A stretch of DNA of 64,000 nt from Ancylomarina sp963977525 (GTDB lineage Bacteria > Bacteroidota > Bacteroidia > Bacteroidales > Marinifilaceae). The first letter of the stretch is position 1. Every line of letters starts with the position of its first letter. Below, one piece after another: positions 1-8,859 of the stretch. The translations under genes were made by a program, and so were the position numbers. A model generated the notes under the pieces. It did not search any database, was not told the origin of the DNA, and was given only the letters and a program-made list of their open reading frames with translations. The stretch lies in assembly GCA_963977525.1 (NCBI GenBank), contig CAXBPC010000011.1, forward strand, positions 62,001 through 126,000, given 5' to 3'.

Positions 1-2658
1 ATAGTTCTCAAAGGTTTCAGATAGATTAGGGTCACGGTAGGAAGCAAAATAAACATTACCACTTTCCGATATCCCAGCAAAACCACCATATGCACCACCT
101 ATAACACGTACTTGCTTTTGAAGCCAATCTGTTGAAAGAACTTGATTAAGAACTCTCATTTTCCCATCATATTTATAACCTAGTTTTTTAAAGTCGTAAC
201 CTTTAACAACATATTGAACTTTCGATGCAGTTTTTAAACCTTCATTTTTCTTTTTGAAATCAAACTTCCAGTCGTTTAGGGTCACAGGCCCTTCTTTTAG
301 AGTTTCTGCAAAGACTTTAATTCCTTTTTCGTAAGCTATGAAATCGTTCTCATTGCAAGTAACAGAGCCAATCATATTTTCTTTAGTAAAAAGTAATGCA
401 GCTGTTTTTTCAAGTTTTGTAATAAGTTCTTCGCTTTTAGCATCAAAGTTTTCTGACAAATTGGTGACAAAACGATAGTAATCCAATCCGCTAGTTTCTT
501 CGCTGTATGCGCCGAATTTTGAATAATACGATCTAAGGCGAGTCCTTGCGTAATTTAAACCGTTGTTTTTAATATCAGAATCAACTCTCGATTGATGACG
601 AGTAAGAAGTTCTTTCAAGCGATCCTTATCGTTTAACTTCGAATGGTTAATAACTTCGCCAGCTAATTCAAACATACTACTAGCCTTATCAGTTGTAGCT
701 TTGGTGTAAACTGCGAACTTTGGAATCATCTTATCATCAGAATGCTCCTCAAGGAAGGTCTTTGTGTAAGTACCGAAACCTCCTGTTTGGATATTCAACG
801 CGTTATCCAGTTCTCCATAAGTATAGTTCTCAGTATTCAATTTCCCTAAGAAAGACGATAGTAATTCTGCATATGGAATAAGATCTTGAGGTAGGGCACG
901 GATATCGAAAAACAAATTACTATAAAGGATGTTGTTCGTAAACGTATTGTGATGTAATACGTCAATTTCTGAGATGTTTTTCTTATCTATTCCAAACCAC
1001 TCAATATCGCTATTGATATCTGCTAGTTCGAGCATAGGAACACTAGCCATTGCTTCTGGCGTATCTTCTCTTTTCTGATAAGCAATTAACTCCTTGGTTG
1101 AAGCAACTAGCTTTTCCTTATCATCATCACTTAAACTCGCTTTAAATGCTTTTAATTCAGCTTTTGTTTCTTTTGCTAGCTTCGCTTGTAATCCTGGTTC
1201 AGGTTTTAAAACCATTAAGACTGCATGTGGATTGTTAGCTAAATACTTTGTAAGAGTTGTTTCAAGAAGATTTGTTGTTAAAGCTTTTTTAACTTCTTCC
1301 AATGGTTTATTATATTCCAGACCTATGAATGGATCATTCGCAAACATCCAGCTTTGATACGATTGGAATAAATACATCATACCTTTTTGTGGTGTATTGC
1401 CTTCTTTCATATTGAATTCCAAACGGTTTAGGATTCCTTCAATCATTTTTTTATCAAAACCCTTTTCAGCAACCTCTTTCATAGTGGTATAAACAATTTC
1501 TTTAAATCGATCCTTATCCTCTGGGTTAGCATTTTCTATTGTAATTTCGAAAACACCTTGTTTTGATGAGTTATAATAGGCACTTATGTCTCTACCAATA
1601 CCAGCTTCTTGTATTGCTAAGCGTAGTGGAGCAGACTCGTGATTGACTAGAGCATCAGATAAGACATCAAAAGTTAATCCTAAAGCTACATCAGCACCTT
1701 TACCAGCTACAATACTTAAATCTAAGAAAGTCTTGTCTTTCGTAGAAGCACCTTCTGCCACAGCATAGCTTTTCTCTAATTCCTTCATTTTATCAAAAGG
1801 CTTTTGAAGAGGTATTTCTATTTTTTCTGTTGATAAATCATACTTAGATAAATATTCTTTATCGATAAACTGAAGTTCTTCATCTAAATCAGCAGAACCA
1901 TAAAGCAATATGTAGCTATTACCAGGATGGTAGTACTTTTTGTGGAAATTCACAAAAGCTTCCTGAGTAAGTTGTGGAATAGCTTTTGGATAACCTCCTG
2001 AAGAAACACCGTAGGTATTATCAGGGAATAGTACTTTATTTATTTGGTAACCTAATTCTCTGCCTGGGTTAGAGAAAGAACCTTTCATTTCATTATAAAC
2101 CACACCTTTATAAACGACTTCATCGTCTTTGCTTGCTAACTCATGATGCCAGCCTTCTTGTTGAAGAATTTTAGGATCAGTATAAAGATTTGGATTAAAT
2201 ACTGCATCAAGATAAACATGCATCAAGTTGAAGTAATCCTTATCGTTCATACTTGCAACAGGGTAGGTGGTAAAATCAGAACCCGTCATTGCATTTAAAA
2301 AAGTATTTAAAGAACCTTTTATTAATATATCGAAAGGACTCTTAACAGGGAAGTTTTTTGAACCATTCAATACAGAATGTTCCATAATGTGAGGTGTACC
2401 ACAATCGTTTTGAGGTGTTGTTTTAAACGCGATGTTAAACATCTTGTTTTGATCGGGTGTCGCAATTTTAAGTAATCTAGCACCACTCTTGTCGTGTTGA
2501 AATAATAAACAGTTGGCATCTACCTCTTTAACAAATCTTTTCTCAACCAAAGTAAACCCATGGTATTGTTCTCCAGATTGAAATTTCTCTTTGGGTGTGC
2601 AAGCAGTTAAAATCGCTAATGCAGCCATAAAAAAGAAATGTACTTTTTTTCTTCTCAT
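1..2658 (-). CDS. M16 family metallopeptidase, PreP-like lipoprotein (partial, cut by left edge)
   Basis: The frame is open from the ATG at 2658 to base 1, giving 886 residues with no stop; PreP-type peptidases are about 970 residues, so roughly the last 80-90 are missing. The N terminus is a lipoprotein signal ending LAILTAC, so the protein is probably anchored in the envelope. The inverted zinc motif HxxEH of the insulinase/pitrilysin clan is present as HIMEH at residues 90-94, followed by a YNEMKG segment that should supply the third ligand. Family knowledge: these enzymes close around and degrade peptides of moderate length. The next gene (icmF) is divergent. Identification as M16 is firm; the physiological substrate is unknown. 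Confidence 0.9.
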   Translation of the reverse strand, partial: MRRKKVHFFFMAALAILTACTPKEKFQSGEQYHGFTLVEKRFVKEVDANCLLFQHDKSGARLLKIATPDQNKMFNIAFKTTPQNDCGTPHIMEHSVLNGSKNFPVKSPFDILIKGSLNTFLNAMTGSDFTTYPVASMNDKDYFNLMHVYLDAVFNPNLYTDPKILQQEGWHHELASKDDEVVYKGVVYNEMKGSFSNPGRELGYQINKVLFPDNTYGVSSGGYPKAIPQLTQEAFVNFHKKYYHPGNSYILLYGSADLDEELQFIDKEYLSKYDLSTEKIEIPLQKPFDKMKELEKSYAVAEGASTKDKTFLDLSIVAGKGADVALGLTFDVLSDALVNHESAPLRLAIQEAGIGRDISAYYNSSKQGVFEITIENANPEDKDRFKEIVYTTMKEVAEKGFDKKMIEGILNRLEFNMKEGNTPQKGMMYLFQSYQSWMFANDPFIGLEYNKPLEEVKKALTTNLLETTLTKYLANNPHAVLMVLKPEPGLQAKLAKETKAELKAFKASLSDDDKEKLVASTKELIAYQKREDTPEAMASVPMLELADINSDIEWFGIDKKNISEIDVLHHNTFTNNILYSNLFFDIRALPQDLIPYAELLSSFLGKLNTENYTYGELDNALNIQTGGFGTYTKTFLEEHSDDKMIPKFAVYTKATTDKASSMFELAGEVINHSKLNDKDRLKELLTRHQSRVDSDIKNNGLNYARTRLRSYYSKFGAYSEETSGLDYYRFVTNLSENFDAKSEELITKLEKTAALLFTKENMIGSVTCNENDFIAYEKGIKVFAETLKEGPVTLNDWKFDFKKKNEGLKTASKVQYVVKGYDFKKLGYKYDGKMRVLNQVLSTDWLQKQVRVIGGAYGGFAGISESGNVYFASYRDPNLSETFENY

Positions 2659-3206
2659 GTTAATTGTTTTTGATGATTGTTATTTTGATTAGTCTGTAAA
2701 CTATAGAATGTGTGATTTTATAATCGGTAATAAATATAATAAAATGCAATGAAGCTTTTGGTTTAAATTATGATGATTAATAGGTTGTTTGTTGTTTGGA
2801 ATTATCAACTGGCTGTATCCTCCTTTGTTTCTAGGCTTTGTGGTGAGTTGTTAAAAAACCTTAAGGCGAGTTTGTTGTTGTTTTTTATAATGAGTGTGTT
2901 GTCTTATTTAGATTGTTTGTTTCAAGTAGCCATAAAAGTACATGTATATTATGTCATTAATAGATATATTCTTTTATCTAAGAATATTGTGATATTGAAG
3001 AATACTGAAGTGGTTTTTGTTCGATTAAAATCAAGTGAAATAGGGGATGAGCAGATGTAAGTTGGATTAGTATAAGCTTTAATTGCTTAAATAAACTAGT
3101 TGTTCTTAACAAATATGTGACTTTATGAATAGAGTCTATGTTTGGGAACATTCATCTATTTATTGTATATTAATCAGCATATTAACCAACGATTAACCAC
3201 CAATCT
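2659..3206. other. Divergent intergenic region between the M16 peptidase and icmF
   Basis: About 550 AT-rich bases with no credible gene. A 96-codon open frame at 2770-3060 exists, but it has poor composition and no recognisable domain. The only signal I can support is a Bacteroidota-type -7 box TATGTTTG at 3137-3144, reading toward icmF. Confidence 0.5.
3137..3144 (+). promoter_or_regulatory. Putative -7 box for icmF
   Basis: TATGTTTG matches the Bacteroidota TAnnTTTG consensus and lies 62 bases before the icmF start. No clear TTTG -33 element is seen at the usual spacing, so this is tentative. Confidence 0.35.
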
Positions 3207-6200
3207 ATGTACACTCCTAAGAACAAAATTCGAATTGTGACCACAGCCTCTCTTTTTGATGGTCATGATGCTTCAATAAATATTATGAGACGAATTCTTC
3301 AGGCTTCCGGAGCCGAAGTTATTCATTTAGGGCACAATCGTTCCGTACAAGAGATAGTCGATTGTGCTATTCAAGAAGATGTTCAAGCAATTGCCATAAC
3401 TTCTTATCAAGGAGGACATAATGAGTTTTTTAAATACATGTATGATCTTCTTGTAGAACGGAAATCTGAGCATATTAGAATCTTTGGAGGTGGCGGTGGC
3501 GTCATTTTGCCTACTGAAATTGAAGCATTAGAATCTTACGGTATTTCTAAGATATATTCTCCTGATGATGGTCGAGTTTTAGGTTTACAAGGTATGATTG
3601 ATCATTTACTTGAGAATTGTGATTTTCCAACTGGAAACGCAGTGAACTTGAAATATGATGAGATAAATAGAAATAATCATTCTGCTTTAGCTAAGATGAT
3701 ATCGGCCGTAGAGAATTACCCTGATACTGTTTCTGATTTAATGAAGGTATTAAGAGATAAGGAAAAGAATTGCAATGCTGTTACGTTGGGAATTACTGGA
3801 ACAGGTGGGGCAGGGAAGTCTTCTTTGATAGATGAGATAATACGCCGTTTCCTAGATGTTTATCCTGATTTACAGATGGCAGTTATCTCGGTTGATCCTT
3901 CTCGACGTCGCACAGGTGGTGCATTATTGGGAGATCGTATTCGTATGAATTCGATACACTCGCCTCGTATTTATATGCGCTCTTTAAGTACACGTCAGGC
4001 AAACTTAGCTCTATCTAAGCATATTAAAGATGTTTTGTGCATTACAAAGAATGCGGGCTTCGATTTGATTATACTTGAAACCTCGGGTATTGGGCAATCT
4101 GATACTGAAATTATTGATCATTCTGATTGTTCTCTTTATGTAATGACTCCTGAGTTTGGTGCTGCCACTCAGCTTGAGAAGATTGATATGTTAGATTTCG
4201 CTGATATTATAGCAATAAACAAGTCGGATAAGCGAGGTGCTTTAGATGCTTTGAGAGATGTGAGAAAACAATATCAACGCAATCACCTGTTATGGGAAAA
4301 TAAGCTTGAAGATATGCCAGTTTTTGGAACTGTTGCCTCACAATTTAATGACCCTGGTGTGAATGCCCTTTTCAATTCGATAGGTGATAAATTAAATGAA
4401 ATTCGTGCAGGTGTTTTTGATAGGGATAAAGCAGTAAAGCTTGAGGTGAGTGAAAAGATTCAAGTGATTCCTCCAGCACGTGTTCGTTACCTTTCGGAGA
4501 TTACAGAATGTGTAAGAAAGTACAATAAAGACAGCGAAGAACAAGCCGATAGTGCAGAGATGCTTTATTCGCTACGAAATACACAAGAAAAACTCAAATC
4601 TTTAGTAAAAGCTGATGACGCAACGATTCGCAAACTTGAGGATTTGATTGCAGAAACGGAAGAAATAATTGACAAAGAGAATCTGAAAATCCTCAAGGAT
4701 TGGCCAGAAAAAAAGAAGCGATTTTCGGATAATTATTATACATATCAAGTAAGAGGCAAAGAGTTTAAAATTGAAACCAAAGGAGAGACCTTATCGCACA
4801 ATAAAATTTCAAAAATAGCCTTGCCTAAATACAGATCTTGGGGAGATATTTTGAAATGGAATTTGAGAGAGAATGTTCCAGGTGAGTTTCCTTATGCAGC
4901 AGGTGTTTTTCCGTTCAAGCGAGAGGATGAGGACCCAACACGAATGTTTGCAGGGGAAGGTGGGCCAGAACGAACGAATAAGCGTTTTCATTACTTGTCT
5001 AAAGGTATGCCAGCTGCTCGTCTTTCAACAGCTTTCGATTCTGTAACGTTATATGGTGAAGATCCGCATGCTCGTCCTGATATTTATGGGAAAATTGGGA
5101 ATGCAGGTGTTTCCATAGCCTGCTTGGATGATGCTAAGAAGTTATATTCTGGTTTTGATCTCATGTCGCCTAAGACGTCAGTATCAATGACCATTAATGG
5201 GCCTTCAGCCGCTATGGTAGCTTATTTTATGAACGCTGCTATTGATCAGCAGTGTGAGCTATATATTCGCAAGAATCGACTTGAAGAAGATGTTGAGAAA
5301 AAGATTAGTACTTTCTTCAAACAAAGGGAGATTGATAGACCAACTTATCAAGGTCGGTTGCCAGATGAGAATGATGGCCTTGGTTTAATGCTGCTTGGTG
5401 TAACTGGCGATGTGGTATTACCTGATGATGTTTATCAGAAAATTAAGGTAGAGACGATTTGTAGAGTGCGGGGTACAGTTCAAGCTGATATTCTTAAGGA
5501 AGATCAAGCTCAAAATACGTGTATCTTTTCTACTGATTTCTCTTTGAAATTGATGGGTGATATTCAATCTTATTTCATTGATCATGAGGTGAGAAATTTT
5601 TATTCCGTATCTATTTCAGGCTATCATATAGCAGAAGCAGGCGCTAATCCTATCAGTCAATTGGCATTTACCTTATCCAATGGTTTTACTTATGTTGAGT
5701 ATTATCTTTCACGAGGTATGGATATAAATGATTTTGCTCCAAACCTTTCTTTCTTCTTTTCGAATGGTGTAGATGCAGAATACGCCGTTTTAGGACGTGT
5801 TGCTCGTTTGATTTGGGCAAAGGCGATGAAATATAAGTATGGTGCTGACGAACGCTCTCAGAAGCTTAAATACCATATTCAAACTTCGGGTAGATCACTG
5901 CATGCACAGGAAATGGATTTTAACGATATTAGAACAACTTTGCAAGCGCTTTACGCCATTTATGACAATTGTAATTCCCTTCATACCAATGCCTACGATG
6001 AAGCATTAACAACACCTACAGAGGAATCGGTTCGTCGTGCTATGGCCATTCAGTTGATTATAAATCGTGAATTAGGTCTGGCTATCAACCAAAATCCAAT
6101 GCAGGGTTCGTTCATTATCGAGGAGTTAACAGATTTAGTTGAAGAGGCCGTTTTGCTTGAATTCGATAGAATTACAGAGCGGGGTGGTGTTCTAGGTGCA

Positions 6201-6569
6201 ATGGAAACCATGTATCAACGAAATAAAATACAGGAAGAGTCACTTTATTACGAGAGACTTAAGAACTCTGGAGGTTTACCAATTATTGGTGTCAACACAT
6301 TCCTTTCAAGTACTGGGTCGCCAACCATTATTCCAGAAGAGGTGATTCGTGCTACCGAAGAGGAGAAGAAGTATCAAATTAGAACTGTTGAAGACTTACA
6401 TAAGACCTATTATACTGAATCTTTAAGCATTCTTAAAAACCTAAAAGAGAAAGCATTAGGTAATGACAACTTATTTGAAACTTTAATGGATGCTGCGAAG
6501 TGTTGCTCCATAGGACAAATCACACATGCTCTGTTTGAAGTAGGTGGTAAGTACCGCCGAAACATGTAA
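3207..6569 (+). CDS. icmF: Fused isobutyryl-CoA mutase with GTPase chaperone (IcmF)
   Basis: An adenosylcobalamin-dependent acyl-CoA mutase of 1120 residues, the IcmF size. Domain order is diagnostic: an N-terminal B12-binding domain with the DGHDAS motif at 18-23 (His20 as lower axial ligand) and the glycine run near 94-98; then a MeaB/ArgK-like G-protein with P-loop GTGGAGKSS at 198-206 and NKSD base-recognition motif at 338-341; then the large mutase TIM barrel (about 560-1100). It interconverts isobutyryl-CoA and butyryl-CoA; related IcmF proteins also act on isovaleryl- or pivalyl-CoA, and substrate choice cannot be read here. The GTPase domain gates cofactor loading. Monocistronic, with a hairpin terminator just downstream. 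Confidence 0.93.
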   Translation: MYTPKNKIRIVTTASLFDGHDASINIMRRILQASGAEVIHLGHNRSVQEIVDCAIQEDVQAIAITSYQGGHNEFFKYMYDLLVERKSEHIRIFGGGGGVILPTEIEALESYGISKIYSPDDGRVLGLQGMIDHLLENCDFPTGNAVNLKYDEINRNNHSALAKMISAVENYPDTVSDLMKVLRDKEKNCNAVTLGITGTGGAGKSSLIDEIIRRFLDVYPDLQMAVISVDPSRRRTGGALLGDRIRMNSIHSPRIYMRSLSTRQANLALSKHIKDVLCITKNAGFDLIILETSGIGQSDTEIIDHSDCSLYVMTPEFGAATQLEKIDMLDFADIIAINKSDKRGALDALRDVRKQYQRNHLLWENKLEDMPVFGTVASQFNDPGVNALFNSIGDKLNEIRAGVFDRDKAVKLEVSEKIQVIPPARVRYLSEITECVRKYNKDSEEQADSAEMLYSLRNTQEKLKSLVKADDATIRKLEDLIAETEEIIDKENLKILKDWPEKKKRFSDNYYTYQVRGKEFKIETKGETLSHNKISKIALPKYRSWGDILKWNLRENVPGEFPYAAGVFPFKREDEDPTRMFAGEGGPERTNKRFHYLSKGMPAARLSTAFDSVTLYGEDPHARPDIYGKIGNAGVSIACLDDAKKLYSGFDLMSPKTSVSMTINGPSAAMVAYFMNAAIDQQCELYIRKNRLEEDVEKKISTFFKQREIDRPTYQGRLPDENDGLGLMLLGVTGDVVLPDDVYQKIKVETICRVRGTVQADILKEDQAQNTCIFSTDFSLKLMGDIQSYFIDHEVRNFYSVSISGYHIAEAGANPISQLAFTLSNGFTYVEYYLSRGMDINDFAPNLSFFFSNGVDAEYAVLGRVARLIWAKAMKYKYGADERSQKLKYHIQTSGRSLHAQEMDFNDIRTTLQALYAIYDNCNSLHTNAYDEALTTPTEESVRRAMAIQLIINRELGLAINQNPMQGSFIIEELTDLVEEAVLLEFDRITERGGVLGAMETMYQRNKIQEESLYYERLKNSGGLPIIGVNTFLSSTGSPTIIPEEVIRATEEEKKYQIRTVEDLHKTYYTESLSILKNLKEKALGNDNLFETLMDAAKCCSIGQITHALFEVGGKYRRNM

Positions 6570-6594
6570 TGTTGAATGTTTTCAAGAATTAAAA

Positions 6595-6626
6595 AATCCC
6601 AACTGGCTGATTTGCTGGTTGGGATT
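6595..6626 (+). terminator. Terminator after icmF (bidirectional)
   Basis: A 13-bp stem with two G-T wobbles (arms 6595-6607 and 6614-6626, loop TGATTT), preceded by an A-run and followed by an AT-rich stretch. It sits between convergent icmF and the outer-membrane protein gene. Confidence 0.7.
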
Positions 6627-6647
6627 AATTATACAATCTAATTCTTT

Positions 6648-7115
6648 TTAGAAGACATATCGAACTGAAAGAGCGAAACCATCGCCCCAAAGTCCTGAGT
6701 ATCCAATCAGGTTTAATGCAGGCTTCCAATCTACACTTAGGTTGATAGGAATTTCTCTAATGTTATATTCTATGCCTAGAATACCATCTATTCCTAAAAT
6801 AGTGTAGTCTTTATCATCATCACCCCAATGGGCGTCATTCCCATCCCAAAAGCCAATGTGAGCACCAAAGCCATAATACCAATTGAAACCAGGTTCATTG
6901 AATGCATTAGCATGAATTTCGTATAGACCTGTAAGGTTTAAACCTTGCCACCTTGTAGATACAATACCTTCCAATGCAACATTGCTCTTTATAAAGTGCT
7001 TGATAGTCAATCCATTTGCTGAACCCCCTCTAATTCCAATTCCCGTACCGTAATCTTGTGCCTGAGCCAAAGTTCCAATACAGAACAGACAAACTATTAA
7101 TAACAGTTTTTTCAT
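6648..7115 (-). CDS. Small outer-membrane beta-barrel-like protein
   Basis: 155 residues with a clear signal peptide (MKKLLLIVCLFCIGTLAQAQ, cleavage after AQA). The mature part is rich in Gly/aromatic alternation and ends in RYVF, the terminal aromatic typical of outer-membrane barrels. The length suggests an eight-stranded or smaller barrel. No specific family or ligand can be named. It stands alone, facing icmF across a terminator; the alanine-dehydrogenase-like gene upstream has its own terminator, so co-transcription is unlikely. Confidence 0.7.
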   Translation of the reverse strand: MKKLLLIVCLFCIGTLAQAQDYGTGIGIRGGSANGLTIKHFIKSNVALEGIVSTRWQGLNLTGLYEIHANAFNEPGFNWYYGFGAHIGFWDGNDAHWGDDDKDYTILGIDGILGIEYNIREIPINLSVDWKPALNLIGYSGLWGDGFALSVRYVF

Positions 7116-7260
7116 AATTTCCAGTTAAATGTATTTTGTAATGTGTAAATACAAAAATAAACAATTTTAGATCTCAATGCATAAACTATTTGATGACTGA
7201 AATATTGTTGGGCGTCCCTTCTTTTTCTTGAATAATAATTTACAAGGCTATTAAATTATA

Positions 7261-7291
7261 AATCCCGATCTGCATGAAGCAAATCGGGATT
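7261..7291 (-). terminator. Terminator of the alanine dehydrogenase-like gene
   Basis: A 9-bp perfect stem AATCCCGAT/ATCGGGATT with a 13-base loop, just after the stop codon at 7320. The loop and right arm (7270-7291) recur exactly at 8813-8834. Confidence 0.7.
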
Positions 7292-7319
7292 AAAATATTC
7301 TAAATGTGTTACCTAAATT

Positions 7320-8465
7320 TTAATTCTGCAATAGGTGTGGGTATTGTTTATTCCTGTTCTGGAATGACAGTATTTTCGAATTTTGGATGACTCCTTTTTT
7401 TATTTCAATCGCCTTTGAAATTGGATCGTTTTGGTCCCAAACTTTCGATCCTCCAATAATAATGGGTAGAAATGGGAGTATGGCTTCTGAAATTTCCCAC
7501 GATGCAGATTGCCAATAATAACTAGGGCTATGATCGACTGAATAATAGAATTTGCCTTCTGACTCAAACATCGGGTGCTCAAAACTTGTTGGTTTAGCAC
7601 ACCAAAAACCCATGTCTTCATCACAACTGATATCGATAATAAGGGTGCCGTTCATTAATTTGTCTGAATCCTCTTTTGAGACAAACATGATAGGATGTTC
7701 CGTATTCTGAAGAATACCATTAACAATAATATCTACATCTGACAGAACTTCAGAAAAAGGAAGCTTACTACCGTCAGGTTCAATTGAAAGTAGTTGACCA
7801 GAGTCGTCATTCTTCATTTGTTTGAATATTATACCTGGTAGTTGATCACTCACATCTGTTGATATTCTATTGGTATAAACAGTTATGTCCTGAATACCTT
7901 GGCCTTGCAAAGCATACACAGCACCTCGACTAACCGAGCCAAAACTCAATACGACTGCCTTTCGAGCTTTACCATAGTTGCCAGCAATTCCCATAAGACT
8001 TAATGCGTGATTGACTCCGGCATAGCCTGCCATTTCATTGTTTTTATAAAAAACATGCATGTTCTTGTCACCTGAACTGCTCCAAGTAAACATTTCTTCC
8101 CAAGCGATGAGGGTTAATTTTCGATCGATTGCAATCTGAGTATTTTCTTTTTGTTGCACACAATGTGGCCAACCCCATACAACAGCACCTTCTCGTACTT
8201 GAGATAAATCTTCTGCCAATGGTTTAGGCATAAGAACACAATCAAAATCGTTCAATATTTCTTTTCTTGATGCAACTCTTCCTGATGTGAGTTGTGCAAT
8301 AGTTTGATCATCTACGCCAAATTTTAAGCCATAGCTTTTTTCAAAAGTCATTTGTTTTCTTAATTCTGGAGGAATACGTTCAATGTGTTCTGGATGAATT
8401 GCAACTCGTTCTTCATTTTCTTTCATTGAGCTGCCGACAATGCCGACAGTTAAAAGTTCTGACAT
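7320..8465 (-). CDS. Alanine dehydrogenase/transhydrogenase-family oxidoreductase, N5-(carboxyethyl)ornithine synthase-like
   Basis: 381 residues of the AlaDH/PNT superfamily. The N terminus holds the family motif MKENEERVAIHPEHI (about 14-28); a Rossmann-type segment around KARKAVVLSFGSVSRGAVYALQ (about 165-187) should bind NAD(P)H, and a C-terminal DHSPSYYW motif matches the carboxyethyl-ornithine synthase subgroup rather than true alanine dehydrogenases. Members of that subgroup condense pyruvate with the side-chain amine of ornithine or lysine reductively. It is monocistronic with a hairpin after the stop. The superfamily is firm, the exact substrate is inferred; saccharopine dehydrogenase-like activity is the alternative. 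Confidence 0.75.
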   Translation of the reverse strand: MSELLTVGIVGSSMKENEERVAIHPEHIERIPPELRKQMTFEKSYGLKFGVDDQTIAQLTSGRVASRKEILNDFDCVLMPKPLAEDLSQVREGAVVWGWPHCVQQKENTQIAIDRKLTLIAWEEMFTWSSSGDKNMHVFYKNNEMAGYAGVNHALSLMGIAGNYGKARKAVVLSFGSVSRGAVYALQGQGIQDITVYTNRISTDVSDQLPGIIFKQMKNDDSGQLLSIEPDGSKLPFSEVLSDVDIIVNGILQNTEHPIMFVSKEDSDKLMNGTLIIDISCDEDMGFWCAKPTSFEHPMFESEGKFYYSVDHSPSYYWQSASWEISEAILPFLPIIIGGSKVWDQNDPISKAIEIKKGVIQNSKILSFQNRNKQYPHLLQN

Positions 8466-8859
8466 ATTGGGTTTTTTGATTACAGATATAAAAAATTTAA
8501 ATCTGCTTCATATGGTATATTAAATACCACACACTTTCATACATTGTGTTGACGTATATGCATTGTGCATAGGATAGAGGCTTGTTGGAGGTTTACTATA
8601 TAATTTGCTCTATCTGTCTTGTTGAGGTGATGATTAGATGTAGAAGTTTCAAAAGTAATCATTTTATTACATTTTGTTTAATAAATTTCGACCTAAATTA
8701 ATTATTATTAGGAGATTATAATCAAATATGAAATCCTATTGATCAAAATTTATATCCTTTTTAGAGAATTAGGAAATATTAATATAGTTGCATCAAAAAT
8801 AAAAATCCCAACCTGCATGAAGCAAATCGGGATTAGAATTTTCTTTTAGAAGTATGTTA
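8466..8859. other. Intergenic region with one terminator, otherwise featureless
   Basis: About 390 AT-rich bases between two minus-strand genes. Apart from the hairpin at 8804-8834 I see no gene, repeat or recognisable promoter. Confidence 0.5.
8804..8834 (-). terminator. Terminator of the S9 peptidase gene
   Basis: A 6-bp AATCCC/GGGATT stem with an imperfect extension. The segment 8813-8834 is identical to 7270-7291, but the left arm has diverged, so the stem is weaker than its sister copy. Confidence 0.5.

Noticed and set aside
2770..3060. 96-codon open frame upstream of icmF
   Set aside because: No domain, poor composition (runs of Val/Leu/Tyr from AT-rich DNA), no promoter or binding site, and it fills a normal divergent intergenic region.
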